Positions 6,745-14,503 of a stretch of 16,945 nucleotides of DNA are shown piece after piece. The notes beneath the pieces were generated by a model that had not been told where the DNA came from, made no database searches, and saw only the letters and a list, made by a program, of their open reading frames with translations. The stretch is from positions 1-16,945 of the forward strand of contig JAAOZY010000167.1 in assembly GCA_012274205.1 (NCBI GenBank). The letters are read 5' to 3'. Numbering within the stretch: the first letter of the stretch is position 1; each line of letters opens with the position of its first letter. Made by a program: the position numbers and the translations under genes. The DNA comes from Betaproteobacteria bacterium (lineage in GTDB: Bacteria; Pseudomonadota; Gammaproteobacteria; Burkholderiales; SG8-39).

Positions 6745-7993
6745 CAAAACGACAGGCTCCGGGCCCTTGACCGGCTACCGGGTACTCGAACTCGGGTCGA
6801 CCGCCGCCGGCCCGTTTTGTGCACGCCTGCTCGCCGATTTCGGCGCGGAGGTGGTCAAGATCGAGGCGGCCGAGGGCGATCCGATACGCCAGCTGGGCGA
6901 GACGGTCAAGGGCAAGTCGCTGTACGCCGCCAGCATATTGCGCAACAAGATCATCGCCTCCTTCGATTTCAAGAAGCCCGAGGCTGTCGCGCTGCTGAAA
7001 ACGCTCATCCCGCATTTCGACATCGTGGTCGAAAACTTTCGCCCGGGCACGCTGGAAAAATGGGGGCTCGCCTATACCGACCTGATTCGCATCAAGCCGG
7101 ATCTGATCATGACCCGGATCAGCGGCTACGGCCAGACCGGGCCGTACAAGGATCGTCCGGGCTATGGCGTGATCGGCGAAGCGATGAGCGGCTTGCGCCA
7201 CATGATCGGTGACGCGGATCGCCCGCCGTCGCGGGTTGCGATCCCGCTTACCGACTACATCACTGCGCTGTATGCGGCGTTCGGCACCGTAATGGCGGTG
7301 CTTACGCGCGAAAAAACCGGCGCCGGCCAGTGCGTGGACGCGACCTTGATCGAATCGGCCTTCAGTTTCATGGAATCCTTCGTGCCGGCGTACGAGAAAA
7401 CCGGCAAGACCGGCATGCGCGCCGGCACGCGGCTGCCGGACGCCGCGCCCAACAATCTTTATCCGACGCGCGACGGCAGTTATATCCATATCGCCGCGTT
7501 CGCCGATTCGGTCTTCCGCCGACTCACCGCGGTCATGGGCCAGCCCGAACTCGGCACCGATCCGCGCTTTGCCGACCAAAATTCCCGCAACCGCAACGAA
7601 GACTTGACCGATGAGCTGGTGGCCAAATGGACCCGTTCCCGCGACCTGGCCGAACTCGAGCGCGCACTGGAGGCAGGCAACGTGCCGGCGAGCCGCATCT
7701 ACACCATGGCCGACATATTCAAGGATCCGCACTATCGCGCGCGCGACATGCTGGTGCAGACCAATGATGATGACATCGGCTCGGTTACCCTCGCGGGCAT
7801 TGTGCCGAAGTTGTCGGGCACGCCTGGAAAAGTGCGCTGGTCGGGCCACCGGACCGGGCAGGACACGCGCGCCGTTCTCAAGCAATACGCCAATCTATCG
7901 GACGCGCGCATAGACGCGCTTGCCGCAGCCGGCGTCGTCTTCTGCGATCCGAAATCCGATTCAACAGCGGCGCCGACCGGCGCCGGTGGCTGA
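6734..7993 (+). CDS. CaiB/BaiF-family (family III) CoA-transferase
   Basis: Soluble enzyme of 419 residues that moves CoA from a donor thioester to a carboxylic acid through an aspartyl-CoA anhydride intermediate. The start was placed at GTG 6734 because GGAAAGG ends 6 bases before it; this start lies inside the iclR 3' end. The N-terminus GYRVLELGSTAAGPFCARLLADFGAEVVKIE is the family's CoA-binding signature, and VENFRPGTLEKWGL is another hallmark. The predicted catalytic aspartate is Asp174 in IPLTDYITALYA. The C-terminal part (NNLYPTRDGSYIHIAA, PHYRARDM) resembles formyl-CoA/succinyl-CoA-dependent transferases and not the racemase branch. It probably activates the imported acid as the first enzymatic step of the cluster. 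Donor and acceptor cannot be read from sequence. Confidence 0.9.
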   Translation: MPHSKTTGSGPLTGYRVLELGSTAAGPFCARLLADFGAEVVKIEAAEGDPIRQLGETVKGKSLYAASILRNKIIASFDFKKPEAVALLKTLIPHFDIVVENFRPGTLEKWGLAYTDLIRIKPDLIMTRISGYGQTGPYKDRPGYGVIGEAMSGLRHMIGDADRPPSRVAIPLTDYITALYAAFGTVMAVLTREKTGAGQCVDATLIESAFSFMESFVPAYEKTGKTGMRAGTRLPDAAPNNLYPTRDGSYIHIAAFADSVFRRLTAVMGQPELGTDPRFADQNSRNRNEDLTDELVAKWTRSRDLAELERALEAGNVPASRIYTMADIFKDPHYRARDMLVQTNDDDIGSVTLAGIVPKLSGTPGKVRWSGHRTGQDTRAVLKQYANLSDARIDALAAAGVVFCDPKSDSTAAPTGAGG

Positions 7994-8029
7994 CCAGTCC
8001 CGGCCAATCGAAACCCCGGAGATAGACCC

Positions 8030-9040
8030 ATGACGGAAAGATTCAAGGCGTTTCGCGTCCATACCATCGACGCAAAAGCGGTGTGCCGCTTCGAGCAGCT
8101 GACGCTGGATGAACTCGACCCCGGTGCGGTGGTGATCGAGACGGCCTATTCGGCCGTCACCTATAAGGACGCCATGGCTGCGCGCGGGGTCGGCAAGAAC
8201 GTGCGCACCAGCCGCCCCTGCGTCACCGGGGTCGATCTCTCCGGCGTCGTGGCCAGTTCGACCGACGCCCGCTTCAAGAAGGGCGACAAGGTAATCGTCA
8301 CCAACTACAAGCTCGGCACGGAGCAGGACGGAGCCTACGCGGATTTCGCGCGCGTGCCGGGCGACTGGATCGTGCCGCTTCCGGCCGGTCTCACGCTGTA
8401 TGAAGCCATGGGCCTCGGCACGTCCGGCCTGACTGCCGCGCTCGCCGTCGATCGGCTGGAACGGGCGGGGCTGACCCCGGCCATGGGCGCCGTCGCGGTA
8501 ACCGGCGCAACCGGCGGCGTCGGCAGCCTCGCCGTGGACATGTTCGCCAAATGCGGCTACAAGGTCGTCGCCATCTCCGGAAAGAAGGAGCAGGAAGGCT
8601 ATCTCAGGTCGATCGGCGCGGACAGCATCATGTCACGCGAGGCATTCCTCGAAAATCGCGCGGCGCTCGCACCGTCGCTGTTTGCGGGCGCGCTGGACAA
8701 CGTCGGGGGAATCTACCTCGATCGCCTGGCGGCGCGGATGCATCCCGCGGGCAAGCTCGCGGTGGCGGGAATGGCTGTCGGTGCCGAGCTCACGACCACG
8801 GTCCTGCCGCTGGTGCTGCGGGCGATCGACATCCTCGGGATCAACGTCTCGCGGCAGTTGCACATGCAAGAGCGCAAGCGCCTGTGGTCGAGGCTGGCGA
8901 CCGATCTCAAGCCGGATCACCTGGCTGAAATTTCGAGGCCCATAGCTTTCGAGGGGCTGGATCAGGCCATGGATAAATTTTTCGATGCGAGCACGGTCGG
9001 GCGCATCGTCGTCGAAGTAGGGTCGAAGGCACTTAAATAG
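8030..9040 (+). CDS. AcuI/YhdH-type NADPH-dependent acrylyl(enoyl)-CoA reductase
   Basis: Zinc-free medium-chain dehydrogenase/reductase of 336 residues. The closest known group, by pattern, is AcuI/YhdH, which reduces acrylyl-CoA to propionyl-CoA with NADPH. The start ATG has GGAGA 7 bases upstream. The N-terminal domain carries SAVTYKDAMA (residues 41-50, matching the family's NYKDAL), PCVTGVDLSGVV and GDWIVPLPAGL. The nucleotide-binding loop is TGATGGVGSLAV at residues 158-169. The sequences YKVVAISGKKEQEGYLRSIGA and GALDNVGG are also typical. It follows the CoA-transferase by 36 bp and is probably co-transcribed. In this setting it may reduce a short unsaturated CoA product, or a substituted one; the exact substrate is unknown. 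Confidence 0.85.
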   Translation: MTERFKAFRVHTIDAKAVCRFEQLTLDELDPGAVVIETAYSAVTYKDAMAARGVGKNVRTSRPCVTGVDLSGVVASSTDARFKKGDKVIVTNYKLGTEQDGAYADFARVPGDWIVPLPAGLTLYEAMGLGTSGLTAALAVDRLERAGLTPAMGAVAVTGATGGVGSLAVDMFAKCGYKVVAISGKKEQEGYLRSIGADSIMSREAFLENRAALAPSLFAGALDNVGGIYLDRLAARMHPAGKLAVAGMAVGAELTTTVLPLVLRAIDILGINVSRQLHMQERKRLWSRLATDLKPDHLAEISRPIAFEGLDQAMDKFFDASTVGRIVVEVGSKALK

Positions 9041-9090
9041 AGCTCCGTCATTGCCGTGACGACAAGCTGAAACCGGAGGACGGCGTCGTC

Positions 9091-9111
9091 GGCAAGGCCA
9101 ACGGCTTTGCC
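9091..9111 (+). other. Hairpin between the reductase and acyl-CoA dehydrogenase genes
   Basis: GGCAAGGCC-AAC-GGCTTTGCC can form a 9-bp stem (one G-U pair) with a 3-nt loop, 50 bp after the reductase stop. No T-run follows on the plus strand. It may weaken read-through or stabilise the upstream mRNA, and could mark the end of a first transcription unit. Confidence 0.4.
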
Positions 9112-9135
9112 GATAATTGGAGGGCGGCAAATATT
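9107..9135 (+). promoter_or_regulatory. Weak candidate promoter before the acyl-CoA dehydrogenase gene
   Basis: TTGCCG (9107-9112) and AATATT (9130-9135) are 17 bp apart, each matching 4 of 6 consensus bases. They lie in a 188-bp gap, the second longest in the cluster, so a separate promoter is plausible. The boxes overlap the hairpin just upstream. The match alone is weak. Confidence 0.25.
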
Positions 9136-9228
9136 CTTGCGATGCCAGTGACCGCGAAGAAATACGGAAACAATTGAAACCCTGACGCCAGGGGCGAGCC
9201 GCCGCGCTCGCAAAAAAAAGGAGTGGGG

Positions 9229-10380
9229 ATGGATTTTTCGCTCTCGGATGAGCAGCAGATGATGGTCGATTCGGCGCGGCGGATGGTCGAGAAACACATC
9301 CAGCCGATCCTTGCTGAAAACGATCGCGACAAGGCCCTGCCCAAGGCCGCGATCCTGAAGATCATGGCCAAGGCTGCGGACCTGGGACTTACTTCGGCGC
9401 GCATACCGGAGGAGGGCGGCGGCGCCGGCCTGAAGATGCTCGATTACGGCCTCATCGGCGAGCAGATTCCGCCGCAGGTCGCGTTGATACTGCAGCCGCA
9501 CGAAGCCACCACCACGCGCATTTATTTCGGCTGCAACGAAGAGCAAAAAGAACGCATCCTTGCCGATTGCATGGCTGGCCGCAAGATTGCCTGCACCGCC
9601 AGCACCGAGCCCGATGTCGGTTCCGATCCCCGCGGCGTCAAGACCAGCGCTGCCGACCACGGCGATTACCTGGTACTGAACGGGCGCAAGCAATGGATCT
9701 CCAATTCCACGGTCTGCGACCTGATGAATGTCACCTGCCGCGCCAGCAACGCCGACGGCAGCACGCGCCTGGCGCGGGTGCTGGTTGATCGGGCGGAATC
9801 TCCGTTTGAAACGCGGGAGCTGGACATGATGGGCCTGCGCCAGGCGCCGCTGGGCGAAGTGCTGTTCGACGACTGCCGGGTACCCAAGCGCAACCTGTGC
9901 CCCGATACCGGCGACACGGCGCGCCTGCTGACGGTGACCTGGCTCGCCAACCGGCCGCTGGTCGGCTTGCTCGCGGTGAACATGGCGCAGAAAGCGCTCG
10001 ATGCGGCGCGCTCCTATGCGGGCACCAGAAAGCAGTTCGGCCGCCTGATCGGCGGTTTCCAGGCGATTCAGAAGGACCTCGCCGACATCGAGACCGCGGT
10101 GATCACCAGCCGCCTCGCCTGCTATCACGCGCTCGCTGCGATCGACCGCGGCGAGCGGGCCAATGGCTTGTCCGCCATGGCCAAGCGCTATGCGGTCGAT
10201 TCCTGCGATCAGGCGATTGCGCTGGCGATGCGCATACACGGAGCCATGGGGCTGAGCCGCGAACTGGGCCTGGAGCAAATGGCGCGCGACGTGCGCACGC
10301 TCGCCATCCCCGACGGCACCCCGGGCATTCTGACTCTCATCCAGGGGCGGGAACTTACCGGAATTGATCCGTTCCGATGA
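9229..10380 (+). CDS. Acyl-CoA dehydrogenase family flavoprotein
   Basis: FAD enzyme of 383 residues that forms an alpha,beta double bond in an acyl-CoA and passes electrons to ETF. The start was placed at ATG 9229, with AAGGAG 5 bases before it; an in-frame GTG six bases earlier is part of that ribosome site. Family motifs are ASTEPDVGSDPRGVKTSA (flavin and substrate contacts), NGRKQWISN, RKQFGRLIGGFQAIQKDLADI and the C-terminal MRIHGAMGLSRELGLEQMARDVR. At the position of the usual catalytic glutamate (EGT in medium- and short-chain enzymes) the protein has Asp362 in IPDGTPGIL, as some ACAD10/11-like members do. The substrate is therefore uncertain, perhaps branched or bulky. It lies midway in the cluster, before the DUF35/thiolase pair. 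Confidence 0.9.
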   Translation: MDFSLSDEQQMMVDSARRMVEKHIQPILAENDRDKALPKAAILKIMAKAADLGLTSARIPEEGGGAGLKMLDYGLIGEQIPPQVALILQPHEATTTRIYFGCNEEQKERILADCMAGRKIACTASTEPDVGSDPRGVKTSAADHGDYLVLNGRKQWISNSTVCDLMNVTCRASNADGSTRLARVLVDRAESPFETRELDMMGLRQAPLGEVLFDDCRVPKRNLCPDTGDTARLLTVTWLANRPLVGLLAVNMAQKALDAARSYAGTRKQFGRLIGGFQAIQKDLADIETAVITSRLACYHALAAIDRGERANGLSAMAKRYAVDSCDQAIALAMRIHGAMGLSRELGLEQMARDVRTLAIPDGTPGILTLIQGRELTGIDPFR

Positions 10381-10500
10381 GAGTAGCGGGTGCCGCCGAT
10401 GCGCGGCTAGGCATGCCCGCGCCGAATCGCACGGGTCGGACAAATGAAACTACAGCAGTATCGAGTGCAGCGACCCTCAATCACTGGAAGCTATTTGACC

Positions 10501-10581
10501 ATGATGCAGCCGGAACCCAGCTCAGGCACTCCAACAAAGGGAGCGCGCGACAGGATGCGCGTTTTTGGCCGCTCGATATGA
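10501..10581 (+). CDS. Possible 26-codon leader ORF coupled to the DUF35 gene
   Basis: ATG 10501 opens a 26-codon frame (MMQPEPSSG...) that ends at TGA 10579-10581, overlapping the ATG (10578) of the DUF35 gene as ATGA. GGAAG lies 10 bases before it. A second ATG in the same frame at 10555 has the better site AAGGGAG 11 bases upstream. The DUF35 start itself has no visible ribosome site, so reading a short upstream frame could deliver ribosomes to it. The peptide resembles no known protein; any role would be translational coupling. Confidence 0.3.
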   Translation: MMQPEPSSGTPTKGARDRMRVFGRSI

Positions 10582-11057
10582 CTGCGCCTGAAAATACATT
10601 GACGCAGGTGATGCCCGGTGCGTTTACGCCGCCGGGCGAGCGCAACGATACTCACCTGGTGGGTCAGCGCTGCAGCAAATGCGGCGCGCGCTTCTTCCCC
10701 GGCGCTCGCGCAAGCTGCATCGCCTGCTACAGCCCCGACCTGGAGCCCGCGCAGCTGACCCGGCTGGGCAAGGTGGACGCGTTCACCGTGGCACGCCAGG
10801 CGCCAAGGGGGTATCACGGCCCGGTGCCGTTTGCCGTCGGCAGCGTGGTGCTCGACGACGGCGCCAGCGTCATCTGCCAATTGATCGGAAAGGAACCGGA
10901 AGCGTGGCAATGCGGTGAGCGCGTGGCGTCCTACGCGTTCCTGCTGCCGCGCGATGCGGAAAAGCGCAGCGAAGTGCTGTGCTACGGATTCGCGCCCGCG
11001 ACGCCGGAAGATCTGGCCGAAGCGGAACAATCCAGCCCTGCGAGGATCGAGTCATGA
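10578..11057 (+). CDS. DUF35 zinc-ribbon/OB-fold acyl-CoA-binding protein
   Basis: A 159-residue partner protein. An N-terminal rubredoxin-like zinc ribbon has Cys32, Cys35, Cys47 and Cys50 (CSKCG...CIAC). An OB-fold of about 90 residues follows (DAFTVARQAPRGYHGPVPFAVGSVVLDDG). Proteins of this family bind acyl-CoA and form complexes with thiolase-fold enzymes, such as the ChsH2 DUF35 domain with the aldolase Ltp2 and the archaeal thiolase/HMG-CoA synthase complex. The stop overlaps the thiolase start as ATGA, so the two are translationally coupled and very likely form a complex. An in-frame ATG at 10377 would add 67 residues. That stretch is rich in rare A/T-ending codons (AGA, GTA, CTA, ACA) and looks non-coding, so 10578 was preferred. 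Confidence 0.88.
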   Translation: MTAPENTLTQVMPGAFTPPGERNDTHLVGQRCSKCGARFFPGARASCIACYSPDLEPAQLTRLGKVDAFTVARQAPRGYHGPVPFAVGSVVLDDGASVICQLIGKEPEAWQCGERVASYAFLLPRDAEKRSEVLCYGFAPATPEDLAEAEQSSPARIES

Positions 11058-12175
11058 GCGACGCATACATCATCGGGCTGGGCATCACCAGGTTCGCCCG
11101 CTACCCCGACCGGGAGGTGGAATCGATCGCGGCCGAAGCGATACAGAAGGCGCTGGCCGATGCCGCAATCGGCTGGGGCGAGGTGCAGCAGTTTTACGCG
11201 GCTCACGTGAAGCAGGGCGTCGCCGCCGGCCAGCGCGTCGCGAAACAGGTGGGCCCGTCGGGGCTCCCGGTGCTGAACGTGGAGAACTGCGCGGCGGCGG
11301 GCGCTACCGCCATCCGCGAAGCGAGCCTGGCCATCCGCGCCGGGGAATACGACGTGGTGGCGGTAGCGGGATTCGAGAAAATGGATCCCGGCCTGCTCGC
11401 GGTGTATCCAGACGATGACCCGCGCACGGTGATGGGGCTGACGGTGCTGCCCATGCGTTTCTCCCTGATGGGCATGAAACACATGCACGAATACGGCACG
11501 ACGCTGGAGCAGTTTGCCCAGGTGTCGGTGAAGAACCACGACCACGCCATCCACAACCCCATCGCCCAGTTCCCCAAGGCGGTGACCGTGGAGCAGGTGA
11601 TGAATTCGCGCATGATCTGCGACCCCATCACCGTGCTCCAGTGCAGTCCGACGAGCGACGGCGCGGCCGCGGTAATCATGTGTTCGGATGATTTCCTGAA
11701 GAAGCACGGACGATCCCGCGCGGTGCGGGTCGTGGCCAGCGCGCTCACTTCCGATATCGACGAACAGACCCGCAACATGCATACGCTCGAAATCATGGAG
11801 CGCGCGGCGAAGCAAGCCTACGAACGCGCCGGCCTCGGGCCGGATGACCTGGACGTCGTGGAAACCCACGACTGCTTCACCGTGTCCGAATTGATCGCGT
11901 ACGAAGCGCTGGGCCTGTGCCCCAAGGGTGGGGGCGGGCGCATGATCGACGAGCGCCAGACCTGGATCGGCGGAAAAATTCCCGTCAATCCAAGCGGCGG
12001 ATTGCTGGCGCGGGGGCATCCCCTGGGCGCCACCGGTGTGGCACAGATCGCCGAAATTGCAATCCAGCTGCGCGGCGAAGCCGGTCCGCGCCAGGTGGAG
12101 AACGCGCGCGTGGGCCTTGCCTCCAACACCGGCATGTGGTCCTGCTGCGTGACCTTGCTCGACCGCCCGCGCTGA
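11054..12175 (+). CDS. SCP-x/lipid-transfer-type thiolase (possible acyl-CoA aldolase)
   Basis: Thiolase-fold enzyme of 373 residues, of the SCP-x/lipid-transfer group and not the classic acetyl-CoA acetyltransferase group. Its start has GAGG 8 bases upstream and overlaps the DUF35 stop. Expected active-site elements are Cys79 in NVENCAAAG, the HDCF motif at His272, and NPSGGLLARGHPLGATG with His322. The usual final CxG loop is absent; the corresponding end reads SNTGMWSCC. Members either thiolyse 3-ketoacyl-CoA or, when paired with a DUF35 protein as in Ltp2, carry out retro-aldol cleavage of a 3-hydroxyacyl-CoA. The tight pairing here and the lack of a hydroxyacyl-CoA dehydrogenase in the window make the aldolase option worth considering. 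The substrate is unknown. Confidence 0.9.
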   Translation: MSDAYIIGLGITRFARYPDREVESIAAEAIQKALADAAIGWGEVQQFYAAHVKQGVAAGQRVAKQVGPSGLPVLNVENCAAAGATAIREASLAIRAGEYDVVAVAGFEKMDPGLLAVYPDDDPRTVMGLTVLPMRFSLMGMKHMHEYGTTLEQFAQVSVKNHDHAIHNPIAQFPKAVTVEQVMNSRMICDPITVLQCSPTSDGAAAVIMCSDDFLKKHGRSRAVRVVASALTSDIDEQTRNMHTLEIMERAAKQAYERAGLGPDDLDVVETHDCFTVSELIAYEALGLCPKGGGGRMIDERQTWIGGKIPVNPSGGLLARGHPLGATGVAQIAEIAIQLRGEAGPRQVENARVGLASNTGMWSCCVTLLDRPR

Positions 12176-12192
12176 ACGCCGAAAGGGTTGCG

Positions 12193-13350
12193 ATGAAACT
12201 TTCCGGTGTTCGCGTGCTCGATCTGTCCCAGTATCTGCCCGGGCCCTATCTCACCAGGATGATGGCCGACCACGGCGCCGAGGTCATCAAGGTGGAAGCC
12301 CCGGGAGGCGAACCCAGCAGGAAGATGGGCACCCCGGTGGCGGGGCAGAGCGTTTACTTTCGCGAGACCCAGCGCAACAAGAAGAGCATCGTCATCGATC
12401 TGAAGACCGAAGTGGGCCGGGAAGTTCTGATGCGTCTGGCGGAAGAAAGCGACGTGCTGGTGGAATCGTTTCGCCCGGGCGTGGTCGACAGGCTGGGAAT
12501 CGCTTATGCAAAAATGCGCGAGCGCGCTCCCCGGATTGTCTATTGTTCGGTCTCCGCGTTCGGCCAGACCGGCCCGATGCGCAGTCGTCCGGCGCACGAC
12601 ATCAGCATTCAGGCCATGACCGGTTTTCTGGCGCTCGGCTGCGATGCGCACGGCACCCCCGTCCTCCCGGGTGTCCCCGCCGCCGATATGGCGGGAGCGC
12701 TGACTGCGCTGGTCGGCATCCTGATGGCACTGCTGCGCAGAGAGCAGACCGGACAGGGCGACTATCTTGATGTTGCCATGCTCGATTCGCTGCTTGCCTG
12801 GACGCCGCATTTCGCCGATCGGGTATTCGTGCATGGCAAGGCCCCGGTTCCTGCAAACGAGCGCTGGTGGGGCGGCGCGCCGTTTTACAATGTGTATCGT
12901 GCTGCCGACGGCGGCTATATCACGCTGGGCGGTTCGGAGCCGAAATTCATCGAGAATCTGCTGACGGCGCTTGGCCGCCCCGACTTGATCAGTCTTGCCG
13001 GGGAGGGGCCGGGTCCGCAGCAGGAGCCGGTGCATGCTTTTCTTGCCGAAGCCTTCGCGGCACGTACGCGCGATGAATGGACGGAGTGGTTCAGGACGCT
13101 GGACGTCTGCTATGCTCCAATGCTGAATTTGAACGAGGCGTACCGGGATCCGCAGGTGCGCGCGCGCAATATGGTGCTGGACGACCCGGAGGCAGGCAGC
13201 CGGCTCGGCACACCGATAAAATTTGCTGCCGAGCCCGGGCGCGAGACCGGACATGCCCCGGGGATCGGCGAGAACACCCACGAGATCCTTGAGAACATCG
13301 GCTACGCCGCTGTAGCCGGAAAGTCATCCAGGGACAGAAGCGCTTTTTGA
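12193..13350 (+). CDS. CaiB/BaiF-fold protein, alpha-methylacyl-CoA racemase-like
   Basis: A 385-residue enzyme with GAAAGGG 5 bases before its ATG, 17 bp after the thiolase gene. The N-terminus GVRVLDLSQYLPGPYLTRMMADHGAEVIKVE is the family III CoA-binding signature, with VESFRPGVVDRLGI following. It differs from the first CaiB protein of the cluster. It has His135 in AHDISIQAMTG, Asp165 in PAADMAGAL and Glu249 in GGSEPKF, which match in motif and spacing the His126, Asp156 and Glu241 of the mycobacterial alpha-methylacyl-CoA racemase. That enzyme interconverts (2R)- and (2S)-methylacyl-CoA before oxidation. A racemase is favoured, but a CoA-transferase role is not excluded because Asp165 is also the transferase nucleophile position. 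The setting suggests a branched-chain acyl-CoA substrate. Confidence 0.85.
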   Translation: MKLSGVRVLDLSQYLPGPYLTRMMADHGAEVIKVEAPGGEPSRKMGTPVAGQSVYFRETQRNKKSIVIDLKTEVGREVLMRLAEESDVLVESFRPGVVDRLGIAYAKMRERAPRIVYCSVSAFGQTGPMRSRPAHDISIQAMTGFLALGCDAHGTPVLPGVPAADMAGALTALVGILMALLRREQTGQGDYLDVAMLDSLLAWTPHFADRVFVHGKAPVPANERWWGGAPFYNVYRAADGGYITLGGSEPKFIENLLTALGRPDLISLAGEGPGPQQEPVHAFLAEAFAARTRDEWTEWFRTLDVCYAPMLNLNEAYRDPQVRARNMVLDDPEAGSRLGTPIKFAAEPGRETGHAPGIGENTHEILENIGYAAVAGKSSRDRSAF

Positions 13351-13414
13351 GGTGAACGCGGCATGGGCGCCGGGCCGCTCGGCTTTGTGCCCGCATAACT
13401 AGAGGAGGAGGACC

Positions 13415-14431
13415 ATGAAACTGAAAAAGCTCGTTTCATTGAAAGCGGTTGCAATGGTGGCTTTGCTGGCGGGATTGTCGGGCCGGGCCTGCGCCGAAGT
13501 GAATGAAATCACGGTGGCGCAGCAGTATGGAATTGCCTACCTGCCGTTGATGATCATGCAGGAGCAAGGGCTTATCGAGAAACAGGCCAAGGCGGCGGGG
13601 CTCGGTGACCTGAAGGTCCACTGGCGCAAATTCGCGGGCAGCAACGTTGCCAATGACGCGCTGCTATCCGGCAACCTTCAGTTCGCCGCCGTAGGGGTGC
13701 CACCGCTCATCACGATGTGGGCCAAGACCAAGGGCAACCTGGACGTAAAGGGTGTGGCGGCGCTCAATTGCATGCCGTTCTACCTCAATACGCGCGATCC
13801 AAACGTCAAATCCATCAAGGACTTCACGGAAAAGGACAAGATCGCACTCCCGGCGGTGAAAGTCTCGGTGCAAGCGGTAACGCTGCAGATGGCTGCCGAA
13901 AAAGCGTTTGGTGAAGCCGATGCCCACAAGCTCGATTCGTTGACAGTTTCGATGGCCCACCCCGAAGGCATGATATCGATGCTGTCTGGCAAGAGCGAAA
14001 TCAACAGCCATTTCACCTCACCGCCGTTTCAAAATGAGGAGTTGGAGAACCCCGGGGTACACAAGGTGCTCAGTTCCTACGATGTGACGGGAGGCACCAG
14101 CACCTTCGTCGTGGTGTGGGGGACCAGCAAATTCCGCGAAGCCAATCCCAAGACTTACCGCGCATTCTATAACGCGCTCAATGAGTCGGTCGATTTCATC
14201 AATCAGAACAGGAAGCGCGCTGCGGAAATCTATGTCAAGCAATCGAACAGCAAAGTACCGGCGGAGTCGATTCTGAAGATGCTCAATGATCCCGAGATCG
14301 AATTCACGACGACCCCGAAAAACGTCATGAAATATGCTGATTTCCTCTATAAGATCGGCTCGATCAAGGTCAAACCAGCGTCGTGGAAGGACCTGTTCAT
14401 GCCGGAGGTCCAAAGCCTTCCCGGAAGCTGA
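13415..14431 (+). CDS. ABC transporter substrate-binding protein, TauA/SsuA/NMT1-like (first of tandem pair)
   Basis: Periplasmic binding protein of 338 residues. It has a Sec signal peptide (KLKKLVSLKAVAMVALLAGL) with likely cleavage after the AxA site ACA, before EVNEITVAQQ. The start has a strong site, GAGGAGGAG, close upstream. The body follows the NMT1/TauA pattern: AQQYGIAYLPLMIMQEQGLIEK, NDALLSGNLQFAAVGVPPLITMW, then FYLNTRDPNVKSIKDF and EINSHFTSPPF. Members bind taurine, sulfonates, nitrate, pyrimidine precursors or aromatic acids, so the ligand cannot be named. The next gene is a clear paralogue. The DNA is visibly richer in A/T at third codon positions than that paralogue. It lies 64 bp after the racemase-like gene and begins the transport part of the cluster. 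Confidence 0.9.
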   Translation: MKLKKLVSLKAVAMVALLAGLSGRACAEVNEITVAQQYGIAYLPLMIMQEQGLIEKQAKAAGLGDLKVHWRKFAGSNVANDALLSGNLQFAAVGVPPLITMWAKTKGNLDVKGVAALNCMPFYLNTRDPNVKSIKDFTEKDKIALPAVKVSVQAVTLQMAAEKAFGEADAHKLDSLTVSMAHPEGMISMLSGKSEINSHFTSPPFQNEELENPGVHKVLSSYDVTGGTSTFVVVWGTSKFREANPKTYRAFYNALNESVDFINQNRKRAAEIYVKQSNSKVPAESILKMLNDPEIEFTTTPKNVMKYADFLYKIGSIKVKPASWKDLFMPEVQSLPGS

Positions 14432-14503
14432 GGGCAGGTCTTTTCCAACCGGTTCCGAAGCGGAAGTCTTTCGAGCAGCGTGACGGCGACAAAGGAGGGC
14501 AGC

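Noticed and set aside
9041..9228. Search for a small gene in the gap before the acyl-CoA dehydrogenase gene
   Set aside because: Only an 11-codon frame from ATG 9141 was seen, with no ribosome site or protein-like features.
10401..10422. GCGCGG...CCGCGC stem after the acyl-CoA dehydrogenase gene as a terminator
   Set aside because: It is a 6-bp stem with a 10-nt loop and no T-run, and downstream genes in the same pathway argue against a stop here.
11818..13281. A 487-codon minus-strand open frame opposite the thiolase and racemase-like genes
   Set aside because: It has no family motifs and is antisense to two strongly supported enzymes, so it is a composition artefact.
14452..14465. GTTCCG-AAG-CGGAA between the two binding-protein genes, as a second IclR operator
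   Set aside because: The half-sites resemble those at 5918-5934, but the centre is two bases shorter and the right arm is incomplete. It also lies within a probable operon without a promoter nearby.
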